A stretch of 26,463 bases of DNA from PALSA-607 sp036510735 (GTDB lineage Bacteria; Actinomycetota; Actinomycetes; Acidothermales; Acidothermaceae), in NCBI GenBank assembly GCA_036510735.1, contig DATCDK010000263.1:1-26463 (forward strand). Reading direction: 5' to 3'. Below are positions 6,795 through 13,905 of this stretch, one piece after another; within the stretch, counting starts at the first letter, position 1, and each line of letters opens with the position of its first letter. The notes under the pieces were generated by a model. It saw nothing but the letters and a program-made list of their open reading frames with translations. It had not been told where the DNA came from and searched no databases. The position numbers and the translations under genes are program-made.

Positions 6795-7181
6795 TCAGAG
6801 CTCGTATTCAAGCTCGTAGCGGTGAGTTCCGTCATCCTCGATTGTGAGCTGAAACGTGCCTGAGATACCTTCAAGCGCGCCGTGGCCCGATCCAGGAACC
6901 ACCTCATAGTGCAACGTCTGCGAGCCGTTGTGCATTCGCCCCGACTGCTGGAGGGCAAAACCGCCACTTCGATCGCCAAGCTGGCCATCGACGGTCTCGA
7001 TGGCGACGTATCCGGCGGAGCCGGTCTGCGGGTCGCCGCTCGCGAGCATCACACCTTTGCCGGCGCCTGTCAGCCCGCCACAGAAGGTCTTGATGAAGTC
7101 AAACCGGTTCACAGTTCCGTCGAGCTCGGCCTGCCCCGGCGTCAGCTCTACGTCAAATGTTCCCTTCGCGGTACGCGCCAT
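6795..7181 (-). CDS. DUF3224 domain protein
   Basis: This 128-aa protein matches the DUF3224 family, compact beta-barrel proteins related in fold to allene oxide cyclase, with no established reaction. The recognisable blocks are TAKGTFDVEL, IKTFCGGLTGAGKGVML, GSAGYVAIETVDGQLGDRSG and FALQQSGRM, then VVPGSGHGALEGISGTF and HRYELEYEL at the very C-terminus, which is the family signature order. The full domain is present. It has no signal peptide and should be cytoplasmic. It lies about 100 bp upstream of the Lsr2 gene on the same strand and may be cotranscribed with it. No strong ribosome binding site precedes the ATG at 7181. Confidence 0.88.
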   Translation of the reverse strand: MARTAKGTFDVELTPGQAELDGTVNRFDFIKTFCGGLTGAGKGVMLASGDPQTGSAGYVAIETVDGQLGDRSGGFALQQSGRMHNGSQTLHYEVVPGSGHGALEGISGTFQLTIEDDGTHRYELEYEL

Positions 7182-7693
7182 GCCTTAATCCCCGTTCTCT
7201 CAGGCGCCCCGGAGGGCTCGCCAAGTCTCGCTCGTCGTCCTTGATGAACTATCCAATCCAACACGAGCAGGTCGCCAACCTCCACGAGCAGGCCAGCCGC
7301 GCGGAGCCGACCCAAGGATCCCGCCCGGTCGACTTCTGGCCAAGATCATGTACGTCATCGGTCATCTCCTCGCGGCGCGCACCGTGCGGCACCCGTCACT
7401 CAGGACGGAACCGAACGCACATCCACTCCATCGACCGAGCGCCTCGCCGCAAACCGCACCCCACAGTCTCCCCCTGAACGACGCTAGGACGAGCTCGGTC
7501 ATGTTCTCAATCGAACGCAACAACGCGGGCACGTTTTCGCACGACTGGCGAGCGCGGCTTGTACGACGACGGCCCTGATTTCCTTGCCACCTTCCGGTCC
7601 ACACGCCACGAGTCCGCGTGTAGGCGAGTCACTATCGGTCTCAACTTGCGCGGGATCGCCACAGGTCACCCCTGAAGGAGCGGGTTAGCTTGC
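7182..7693. other. No gene recognised
   Basis: The stretch between the DUF3224 and DUF2218 genes holds only short frames, for example 7362-7604 (-), without family resemblance. It presumably contains the promoter of the DUF3224 gene. Confidence 0.4.
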
Positions 7694-7981
7694 TCATTCC
7701 CAAGTAACCGTGAGCTCGTTGCGCTGACCGAATCGCTCCAGATGCTTCCCAACAACCTCCATCACGCGTTCGAGATCCTCCCGTGTCGGAGCACTGGCAT
7801 AAAGTTCGAGCGATTCTGCCTGCGAGACCAGCCGACACTCCCCGTTCGCGAGCACGATGACCGTTCCGTCGGAAGCCTCCCGAACCTCACTGCGCCTGCC
7901 CAGATGCGATGAGAGCTGCTTCGCATAACGATCGGCGGAGGTTGTCGCGACCCGAGCGCGGGCCGTTGTTCGGTCAGTCAT
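7694..7981 (-). CDS. DUF2218 domain protein
   Basis: This is a 95-aa protein of the DUF2218 family, which is common in actinobacteria and proteobacteria and is often encoded near iron-uptake or stress genes; its biochemical role is not established. The family blocks appear in order: ARVATTSADRYAKQLSSHLG, VREASDGTVIVLANGECRL, a central LYASAPTREDLERVMEVV, and the C-terminal signature KHLERFGQRNELTVTWE. Length is normal and there is no signal peptide. It lies about 100 bp downstream of the SDR gene on the same strand, so it may be the last gene of that unit, although its link to aromatic catabolism is not obvious. Confidence 0.9.
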   Translation of the reverse strand: MTDRTTARARVATTSADRYAKQLSSHLGRRSEVREASDGTVIVLANGECRLVSQAESLELYASAPTREDLERVMEVVGKHLERFGQRNELTVTWE

Positions 7982-8088
7982 TGGTCAAGACCTCTCGTTA
8001 GCAGGCCAGTTGGGCAACACGACGCCCACCGCGTTCAGCGTTCCCGTCGGGCACGTGTCCGTCGATCACCGCTCGACCGGTGCGCACC

Positions 8089-8862
8089 TCAGATCCCGAC
8101 GATGGAGCCTGCGTTCACGGAGTAGTCGGACCCCGTGATGCTGTTCGCAACGTCGCTCGCAAGAAACACGACCACGGCTGCAACGTCGGCGGCTTCCACC
8201 AAATGCCCGAGCGGTAACTTCCGCATCGAATGCACAAAATGGTCGATCGCTGCATCCCGCGTAACACCGAGCTGCCGAGCCAATTGATCGGCAAACGCTC
8301 CCTCTCCAATCAGTGCGGACGTCCGAGTTGGGCCGGGTGAGACCGTATTGACTCTGATACCGAAGGCTCCGAACTCCTTCGACAACGACTTCGACACAGA
8401 GACCAGCGCTGCCTTCGTCATCGCGTAGTCCACGAAGAAGGGGTCAGGCTGTCGTGCGACGTCGGAAGCGATCGAAACGATCGCCCCCCGACCTGCTTGA
8501 ACCATCACGGGGATGGCTGCTCGACACAGCCGAACCATCGTCATCAGGTTAATCTCGATCGAGTGCTGCCAGCCGTCGTCGGTCACGTCAAGGAAGGAAT
8601 CCCGATACGGCGCGATGCCTACGTTGTTAACCACGACATCAATCCGACCGTGGAGGTTGACGGCGTGGCTCACCAGACGTGAGGCAGCCGTGGGATCAAC
8701 GAAGTCGCAGATCATGGTGTCGACACCGCTGCCGTGCTGCCCCGGTTGGAGATCAGCGCTAATGACTGAGTCGCCGATCTCGGAAAAGGCGGCAACAATC
8801 GCCGCACCAATTCCTTGACTCCCGCCCGTCACCAGGACGACGCGGCGACCCGGCTCCGTCAT
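8089..8862 (-). CDS. Short-chain dehydrogenase/reductase (SDR)
   Basis: This 257-aa NAD(P)-dependent oxidoreductase has the classical SDR layout. The cofactor motif TGGSQGIG lies at residues 12-19, NNVG at 79-82, catalytic N105, S133, and Y146-x3-K150 in DYAMTK. The C-terminal segment with SPGPTRT at about 175-181 and VFLASDVANSITGSDYSVNA is that of complete classical SDRs. D37 after the second strand (SADLQ) suggests NAD(H) preference. It lies 215 bp downstream of the GntR gene, on the same strand as the monooxygenase operon, so it probably oxidises a hydroxylated intermediate such as an alcohol or dihydrodiol. The specific substrate cannot be read from the sequence. Confidence 0.92.
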   Translation of the reverse strand: MTEPGRRVVLVTGGSQGIGAAIVAAFSEIGDSVISADLQPGQHGSGVDTMICDFVDPTAASRLVSHAVNLHGRIDVVVNNVGIAPYRDSFLDVTDDGWQHSIEINLMTMVRLCRAAIPVMVQAGRGAIVSIASDVARQPDPFFVDYAMTKAALVSVSKSLSKEFGAFGIRVNTVSPGPTRTSALIGEGAFADQLARQLGVTRDAAIDHFVHSMRKLPLGHLVEAADVAAVVVFLASDVANSITGSDYSVNAGSIVGI

Positions 8863-9004
8863 GATCGTCGGCCCAAGAACGTGGCGACGGAGGTTGTCGC
8901 GGCGTCGAGAAGCCCGGCCCCGGTCCGCACAGGGTGCCTCCCGACGCGGAGGATGGGTCGGTGTAGCGCCTCAGTGCCTTGAAATCCGCCCATCGTGAGT
9001 AGTA

Positions 9005-9031
9005 ATCATATGCACCTATGCGTGCTTGACA
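9005..9031 (-). promoter_or_regulatory. Candidate promoter for the SDR gene
   Basis: On the minus strand, TATGAT (9010-9005) is a good -10 box. A CTGTCA hexamer about 16 bases upstream is a weak -35. The site lies in the 215-bp gap between the GntR and SDR genes. Confidence 0.3.
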
Positions 9032-9077
9032 GTAGCGCGACAGAACTTGATTGCTCGGCGAGGTATGGAACTCCGCG

Positions 9078-9818
9078 TTACTGCCGCCACAGACCGCCGG
9101 ACGTACGGTTCTCGTCGTGGTGCCGCATCGCTTCATCGAGCCATGGCCCCTCGCCACGGTTGATCGCCTCGATCAGGCGGCGGTGTATCTCGACGTTAGT
9201 TACGTTCACGCCTGCTGGCAGCTCAATCGCACCGAGGCTGTGCTGGAAATAGTCGATAAGCGTCACGTAGGTACTACGCAGGGGGATGTTTGTGGTGAGC
9301 TTCGCGATTCGCAGATGCAACGCGGTGTTGTCGGCGGCGTATCGCTGCGCGTCCCCTACGTGCCGCTCCATTCGATCGACAATGGATGTCAGTACGGCGA
9401 TGTCGGCGGCGGTCCGCTCGCGTGCGGCATGTCGCACAATGATCGGCTCGAGTGCCGACCGTACCTCGTGATAGTCGGCCGTCGTCGCGTCAGCCCACGC
9501 ATAGCCGAGCATCATCGGGCCATGATTCATCCTTGCGGCCGGGGCGGCCACGAACAGCCCGCCGCCCGGTCCCGGTTTAGCGTCAACGAGCCCACGAGAA
9601 TCCAACAGCTTGACCGCCTCGTTGACGGTGGCGACAGCAACGTTGAAGCGTTCGCGTAACTCCGTCTTCGTTCCGAGCCGATCACCGCTGGCCAGCACAC
9701 CTTCGGAGATGTCCTGTTCGATATGGTTCGCGAGACGCAGTGCCTTCGAGATGCGACTGGAGCGCGGCCACGCGTCCGAGGAGGCGTCCGAGCCGTCTCG
9801 GTAGGCGTTGCCGCTCAT
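9078..9818 (-). CDS. GntR-family regulator, FCD (FadR) subgroup
   Basis: This is a 246-aa cytoplasmic regulator. Residues about 25-95 form the GntR winged helix (LANHIEQDISEGVLASGDRL, LRERFNVAVATVNEAVKLL, then VDAKPGPGGGLFVA). Residues about 110-240 form an all-helical FCD ligand-binding domain (YHEVRSALEPIIVRHAA, then LHLRIAKLT, and EIHRRLIEAI-type helix ends) that usually binds a metal and an organic acid. The frame is open upstream to 10055, but ATG 9818 is chosen because the upstream part overlaps the dehydrogenase gene and looks non-protein-like. It starts one base after that gene's stop, so the two are translationally coupled. It probably senses a pathway acid and controls this operon. 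Confidence 0.9.
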   Translation of the reverse strand: MSGNAYRDGSDASSDAWPRSSRISKALRLANHIEQDISEGVLASGDRLGTKTELRERFNVAVATVNEAVKLLDSRGLVDAKPGPGGGLFVAAPAARMNHGPMMLGYAWADATTADYHEVRSALEPIIVRHAARERTAADIAVLTSIVDRMERHVGDAQRYAADNTALHLRIAKLTTNIPLRSTYVTLIDYFQHSLGAIELPAGVNVTNVEIHRRLIEAINRGEGPWLDEAMRHHDENRTSGGLWRQ

Positions 9819-9819
9819 G

Positions 9820-10845
9820 TCACAGGGATACCACACGGCCGGTGCGAGCGGCGCGAGCGATGCCATCGACGAGGCGCACACTTGCGAGCCCGTCGGCGCC
9901 CGACGGTGAAACCGGCACTCCATCGACCAGCGCCTTGGTAAATGTCCGAAGGATTTCTGCATGCGCTCCCTGGCTGGAAACGTCGAAGGCTGCCGGCGCT
10001 CCCGACAGCAACTCGACGCGACCCAAGGCGCCAGCGCGGGTGACGTCATGGCCATCGACGCGACCCGATGTACCGAACAAGGTGAGGTCGAACCGCGGGT
10101 TATGCGACGACTGGTTGATCGAAGCGATAGCCAACGCGCGGCTCGGATAGCGCAGGGTCACCACGGCAGTCGTCTCGAGCCCATCGGGCTCGCCCAGCGA
10201 TGTCATCGCCGCGACCTCGACAGGGCATTCACCAAGAACGTAGGAGAGCGCGTCCAGCGCATGAACACCAACGTTGTTCGTCGCGCCCATACCGGCAAGG
10301 ACGGGATCGGCTCGCCAGCCGCGAAGCCCCACCGAACCAGCGCCAATCTCGATCTGCGCGAGCTGAACGTCACCGATCGATCCCTTGGCGACGAGCTCGC
10401 GGGCCCGCAGGATGCCTTCATACGCGCGTGCCTGGAGCATAATTCCGAGTTGGATCCGTGCGTTATCGCACGCCGCGACCACCCGCTCGGCGTCGAGTGG
10501 CGATAGGGCAAGCGGCTTGTCACACAACACATGCCGGCCCGCGGCAGCGCACTGTTCAACTTGCGCTGCATGAAGTGCGTTGGGCGTCGCGATGTAGACG
10601 GCCCGAACATCGGGGTCGGCGAGCATGTCTGCCAGATCGTTGTAGACGCGTTCGATGTGATGCCTAGCGGCAAAATCCGTTGCGCCTTCACGCGTGCGCC
10701 CGCAGACGCCGACGAGCCGCGCACCGGCCAGATCTGCCAAAGCCGGCGCGATGAACCTGTCAGCGACGAATCCTGTCCCGATGATGCCCCACCCGACAGG
10801 AGACGACTCCCGCGCACCGGCGTCGGCGCTTTCATCCCCAGACAT
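9820..10845 (-). CDS. Gfo/Idh/MocA-family NAD(P)-dependent dehydrogenase
   Basis: This 341-aa dehydrogenase has an N-terminal Rossmann fold (WGIIGTGFVADRF at about residues 19-31) and the family catalytic motif as CDKPLALSP; the usual EKP has become DKP, a common variant. It is followed by a C-terminal beta-sheet substrate domain with GVHALDALSYVLGE. Two aromatic-pathway enzymes belong to this family: LigC, which oxidises the protocatechuate 4,5-cleavage semialdehyde, and Pht4, the phthalate dihydrodiol dehydrogenase. With LigAB-like and Pht5-like genes nearby, either role is reasonable. The gene overlaps the flavin reductase gene by 14 bases and is followed at once by the GntR gene, so it lies inside the operon. 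The exact substrate is an inference. Confidence 0.9.
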   Translation of the reverse strand: MSGDESADAGARESSPVGWGIIGTGFVADRFIAPALADLAGARLVGVCGRTREGATDFAARHHIERVYNDLADMLADPDVRAVYIATPNALHAAQVEQCAAAGRHVLCDKPLALSPLDAERVVAACDNARIQLGIMLQARAYEGILRARELVAKGSIGDVQLAQIEIGAGSVGLRGWRADPVLAGMGATNNVGVHALDALSYVLGECPVEVAAMTSLGEPDGLETTAVVTLRYPSRALAIASINQSSHNPRFDLTLFGTSGRVDGHDVTRAGALGRVELLSGAPAAFDVSSQGAHAEILRTFTKALVDGVPVSPSGADGLASVRLVDGIARAARTGRVVSL

Positions 10846-11392
10846 CTAGACCACCAGACCAAAGTTGCGGAGCGACCTCGTGTCCCGGCATGGGATCGAG
10901 CACCGCGAACGTCGATTGGTAGAAGGCCAACGGCAGCTCGATGGGCGACCCGGGTGACATATCAAGGACTCGCCCAATGACAAGGGTATGGTCACCTGCC
11001 TCTTGCCGCGCTTCGACCTGGCACGTCAGCCAGGCGAGCGAATGCCGCAACACTGGAATGCCATCGATGTTGTCGAACTCTGGCAACGGCCCATGCGCAC
11101 CGACGTCGATCCGGGCGAACCGCCGGGCTTCTCGTTCTTGTCCCGCGCCCAGGACGGCGACGCCGAACGCGTCTGATGCGCTCAAGACGCGCGCGAGATT
11201 GGCCCCGTGCTGCACCGCGAACGCGACGAGAGGCGGTTCGAGCGAGACCGACATGAATGCGTTCGCCGTCATGCCGTGAGGTTCGCCTTTGGCATCGCGG
11301 GAGGTGATGACCGTGACTCCGGTCGCGAACCGCCCTAACGTCTGGCGGTACCGGTCACGAAGGCTCGGTTGTCTCTCGCCCACAGACGTCAC
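10832..11392 (-). CDS. Flavin reductase of a two-component monooxygenase
   Basis: This 186-aa protein belongs to the flavin reductase-like domain family (HpaC/HsaB type), which uses NAD(P)H to reduce FMN or FAD and passes it to a partner oxygenase. Diagnostic blocks are RFATGVTVITSRD, GMTANAFMSVSLEPPLV (flavin binding), NLARVLSASDAFGVAVL, and a C-terminal GDHTLVIGRV block followed by PLAFYQSTFAVLD. Length is normal. It begins at GTG 11392, eight bases after the monooxygenase stop, and overlaps the next gene, so it is cotranscribed with its presumed partner. It should be cytoplasmic. Confidence 0.93.
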   Translation of the reverse strand: MTSVGERQPSLRDRYRQTLGRFATGVTVITSRDAKGEPHGMTANAFMSVSLEPPLVAFAVQHGANLARVLSASDAFGVAVLGAGQEREARRFARIDVGAHGPLPEFDNIDGIPVLRHSLAWLTCQVEARQEAGDHTLVIGRVLDMSPGSPIELPLAFYQSTFAVLDPMPGHEVAPQLWSGGLDVWG

Positions 11393-11400
11393 GATCGGCT

Positions 11401-12588
11401 CTAGAAGTTCGCGTCACGAGGGTTGAGTGGAAGGCCGAACGCCATCCGGCCATAGTTTTCGCCGGCCGCGTTGAAGTTGCAAAAGACATGACACGACACG
11501 GCCCTGACGTCGCGCCATCCTCGCTGAATCGGGCTCTCGTCGCGCAGTCCGCTGGCACCCGCGAGCTGCATGAGGTTGTTGACGGCCTTGACCAGCAGCT
11601 GCGGGACGTAGGTGATGTCGCGGCGATGCCGCACCCGGTCTTCCAGCGTGATCGGTTCTCCAGATTCGACGCGCGCGAGGCAGCGGCGCAACAGCAACTC
11701 CGCGGCGTCCACTTGCACAGACGCCTCGGCCAACGCAAGCTGCATCGGGAGTCCGGCTGCCACCTGCTCGCGGGTGTACGAATGGGACCTCGATCTCACG
11801 TGGTCCTGCCAAGCGTCGATGACGCCGCGGGCCATACCGATGGCGGGCGACACCATGGCGTGGCCCCCATGAGCCATAAACGGTTGGTTATAGAGGGGAT
11901 TTGCGTGCACGGCTCCCCCAGGGCTAGTGGCTTCCCTCATGCTCGTCATCACCAGAGTTCGGTGTTCGGGCACGAACGCGCCGCTCACTGTTACGTCGTC
12001 AGAACCGGAGCCGCGTAGGCCGGCGCTGTACCAGGTGTCGACAACGTCAAAGTCGGCCCGCGGAACGAGGAAAAGTCGGTACTCCGGATGCCCGTCGGGG
12101 CCGCCGCCGATGAGACCGCCAAGCATGATCCACGAAGCGTGCGCGGCGCCGCTCGCCCAACCCCATGTACCGCTCAAATGGTAACCGCCGTCGACGACAT
12201 CGACCTTGCCGACCGGCACGAAGGAGGTCGACATCAGCGCGCCGGCGTTTTCGGTACCCCAGACATCCATCTGCGCCTGCTCGTCGAAGTGAGCGAGGAT
12301 GAACGGGTGGTCGATCAAGAACGAACCGACCCAACCCATCGCGCCTCCCGCGCGACCAAGTTCGATCGCGGCCTCCATGTGGGTCGTCAGATCCAACTCC
12401 CAGCCGCCGAACCGATGCGGCACCAACATCTTCGCAAGTCCGGACTCGGCGAATGCGGCGATGACCTCCGACGGCAGGTGACGCTCGTCGTCGGCCCGGC
12501 GGGCGTTGTCTCGAATGATCGGGAACAGGTCGCATGCGCGTTGCACGGCTTGCGTTCGGGTCGGTATGAGGTCACTGGAAACGGACAC
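11401..12588 (-). CDS. Group D flavin-dependent monooxygenase (acyl-CoA dehydrogenase fold, HsaA-like)
   Basis: This 395-aa oxygenase has the acyl-CoA dehydrogenase fold used by HsaA, HpaB-like and similar two-component hydroxylases, which add oxygen to phenolic rings using reduced flavin. Recognisable parts are the N-terminal helical domain (PSEVIAAFAESGLAKMLVPH, then FGG), the beta domain (DGGYHLSGTWGWASGAAHAS, then LRGSGSDDVTV), and the C-terminal helical bundle (QLALAEASVQVDAAELLL and NLMQLAGASG), ending with HVFCNFNAAGENYGR. The adjacent flavin reductase gene supports a monooxygenase rather than a true acyl-CoA dehydrogenase. The GTG at 12588 has AGGAGG nine bases upstream. It is the first gene of the leftward operon and diverges from the LigB-like gene. 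The substrate is not known. Confidence 0.88.
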   Translation of the reverse strand: MSVSSDLIPTRTQAVQRACDLFPIIRDNARRADDERHLPSEVIAAFAESGLAKMLVPHRFGGWELDLTTHMEAAIELGRAGGAMGWVGSFLIDHPFILAHFDEQAQMDVWGTENAGALMSTSFVPVGKVDVVDGGYHLSGTWGWASGAAHASWIMLGGLIGGGPDGHPEYRLFLVPRADFDVVDTWYSAGLRGSGSDDVTVSGAFVPEHRTLVMTSMREATSPGGAVHANPLYNQPFMAHGGHAMVSPAIGMARGVIDAWQDHVRSRSHSYTREQVAAGLPMQLALAEASVQVDAAELLLRRCLARVESGEPITLEDRVRHRRDITYVPQLLVKAVNNLMQLAGASGLRDESPIQRGWRDVRAVSCHVFCNFNAAGENYGRMAFGLPLNPRDANF

Positions 12589-12700
12589 GGTGATAGACCT
12601 CCTACGGCGCGATGGGCGACGTCACCGGCGCAGCGAGAATTTCGCCTCAGTGACAACCGAAACGATATCGACTATGTTCATTCGCGTCTATAGACCGGTG
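12589..12700. promoter_or_regulatory. Divergent regulatory region between monooxygenase and ligB-like genes
   Basis: This interval must hold promoters for both directions. It contains the palindromes CGATATCG (12663-12670) and GACGTC inside GGGCGACGTCACC, which are candidate sites for the GntR regulator. A TATAGA box at 12689-12694 lies just before an in-frame GTG at 12698 and could drive a leaderless ligB-like transcript. No strong -35 is evident. Confidence 0.4.
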
Positions 12701-13540
12701 TGGAGGCCTGCCTTGGAACTAGTCGGAGGGGTCGGGGTGCCCCACACCCCACATTTTCCTCTGCTCGCAGAACGCGACGACGATCTGGGCCGCGAGATTA
12801 CCCGCCTGTATGCGGGCGTCGCGGCCGAACTCGAGGCAATGCGTCCCGACGTCGTCATCCTGCTCTCCTCCGATCACTACAACACATTTTTTGTGAGCAG
12901 CCTGCCGATCTTCTCGATCGTCACCGCGTCGAGCGCGAGCGGCCCGGTCGACTATCGCGAGCTTCAACAGCGCACGGTGCCGATGCACGCCGGCCTCGCG
13001 CGCCGCCTCCAGCGCGAACTGGTCAACGCCGAGTTCGACGTTGGCCAGACACAAGAGCTCGGCCTCGATCACCCGATGACCATCCCGCTTCATTTCCTTA
13101 TGCCAGACTCGAAAGTGCCGGTTATCCCGCTGTTCGTCAGCGGCCTCATGCCGCCGTTGCCGTCGGTCCGCCGGTGCTATCGGTTCGGTCAAACGCTGCG
13201 TGCAATTCTCACGTCGTTTGACGACAATCTGCGGGTGGCCGTCATCGCGAGCGGAAGTTTCTCGCTGGAGATCGGTGGCCCGAGCATCAGTGACCACTCT
13301 CATACGGGCGTTCCAGATCCGCGATGGGTCGAGCGCGTCGTCGACTTGATGAGGAACAACGACATCGACCTGCTACTCGCTGAAGCCAATGCTGACCAGG
13401 TCACGAAGGCGGGCAACGCTGGCGGGGAGTTGCTCGACTGGATCGCGATGCTCGGCGCTATCGCACCGTCCGGGCCGCCAGCATTCCTCGAGGCGCAGAT
13501 CGACTGGGGTCACGCGTACGGAGCATGGCATGTCGGCTGA
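12674..13540 (+). CDS. Class III extradiol dioxygenase, LigB-like catalytic subunit
   Basis: This 288-aa protein of the LigB superfamily opens catechol-type rings next to the hydroxyls using Fe(II). Counting from ATG 12674, candidate metal ligands are H24 (GVPHTPHFP), H68 (SSDHYN) and E252 (NAGGELLDW), matching H12, H61 and E242 of protocatechuate 4,5-dioxygenase. The position of its acid-base histidine (H195, in a GxSHxxGG-like loop) is L198 here, in SGSFSLEIGGP, so the mechanism or substrate may differ. The start is unsure: ATG 12674 and GTG 12698 are both in frame without a good ribosome binding site. The LigA-like gene overlaps the 3' end by 11 bases, so both subunits should be made together. 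Confidence 0.9.
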   Translation: MFIRVYRPVWRPALELVGGVGVPHTPHFPLLAERDDDLGREITRLYAGVAAELEAMRPDVVILLSSDHYNTFFVSSLPIFSIVTASSASGPVDYRELQQRTVPMHAGLARRLQRELVNAEFDVGQTQELGLDHPMTIPLHFLMPDSKVPVIPLFVSGLMPPLPSVRRCYRFGQTLRAILTSFDDNLRVAVIASGSFSLEIGGPSISDHSHTGVPDPRWVERVVDLMRNNDIDLLLAEANADQVTKAGNAGGELLDWIAMLGAIAPSGPPAFLEAQIDWGHAYGAWHVG

Positions 13541-13892
13541 CACTCCTGCCCGATTAGATGAGCCTCCGGCGGACGCCGCGAGTGTGGGCCAGGACATGTA
13601 CGCGGTGAATAAGCTCTGCTACCGCATCGTCCAAGAGCCGGATCTGCGCGAGGCGCTCCGCGCTGATCCGGAGCCCGCGCTGCGCGACGCACGCCCGCGA
13701 TTGACGGAAGCACACATCGTCGCCCTCCTCGCTGGCGACGTAGGAACGCTGTCGCGGGCCGGAGCGAATCACTTCCTGCTGCACCAGATTGGTCGATTCA
13801 TGTTGCTCGGTCTGGACCTCCCGACCTACGCCGACCGGATCCGCGCGGAATGGCGGGCGGAGCGTGCGCGTGCGGCATCTGGAAGTCGCTGA
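13530..13892 (+). CDS. LigA-like subunit of extradiol dioxygenase
   Basis: This 120-aa protein has the LigA domain found as the small alpha subunit of protocatechuate 4,5-dioxygenase, where it caps the active site of LigB. Family blocks are VNKLCYRIVQEPDLREALRA, LTEAHIVALLAGDVGTLSRA and HFLLHQIGRFMLLGL. Residues 1-28 are polar and probably flexible, as is the basic Ala/Arg-rich tail. The ATG at 13530 lies inside the ligB-like gene, 11 bases before its end. The order is catalytic subunit then small subunit, the reverse of the classical ligA-ligB order in Sphingobium. The stop codon lies in the centre of a 20-bp perfect palindrome. Confidence 0.9.
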   Translation: MSADTPARLDEPPADAASVGQDMYAVNKLCYRIVQEPDLREALRADPEPALRDARPRLTEAHIVALLAGDVGTLSRAGANHFLLHQIGRFMLLGLDLPTYADRIRAEWRAERARAASGSR

Positions 13893-13903
13893 CGTCAGCG
13901 ACT
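13884..13903. terminator. Perfect 20-bp palindrome at a convergent gene end
   Basis: AGTCGCTGAC at 13884-13893 is immediately followed by its exact complement GTCAGCGACT at 13894-13903, with TGACGTCA at the centre. It spans the stop codon of the LigA-like gene and ends three bases before the stop codon of the convergent decarboxylase gene. As RNA it could form a short stem acting as a bidirectional terminator; as DNA it could bind a dimeric protein. There is no T-tract. Confidence 0.5.
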
Positions 13904-13905
13904 AG

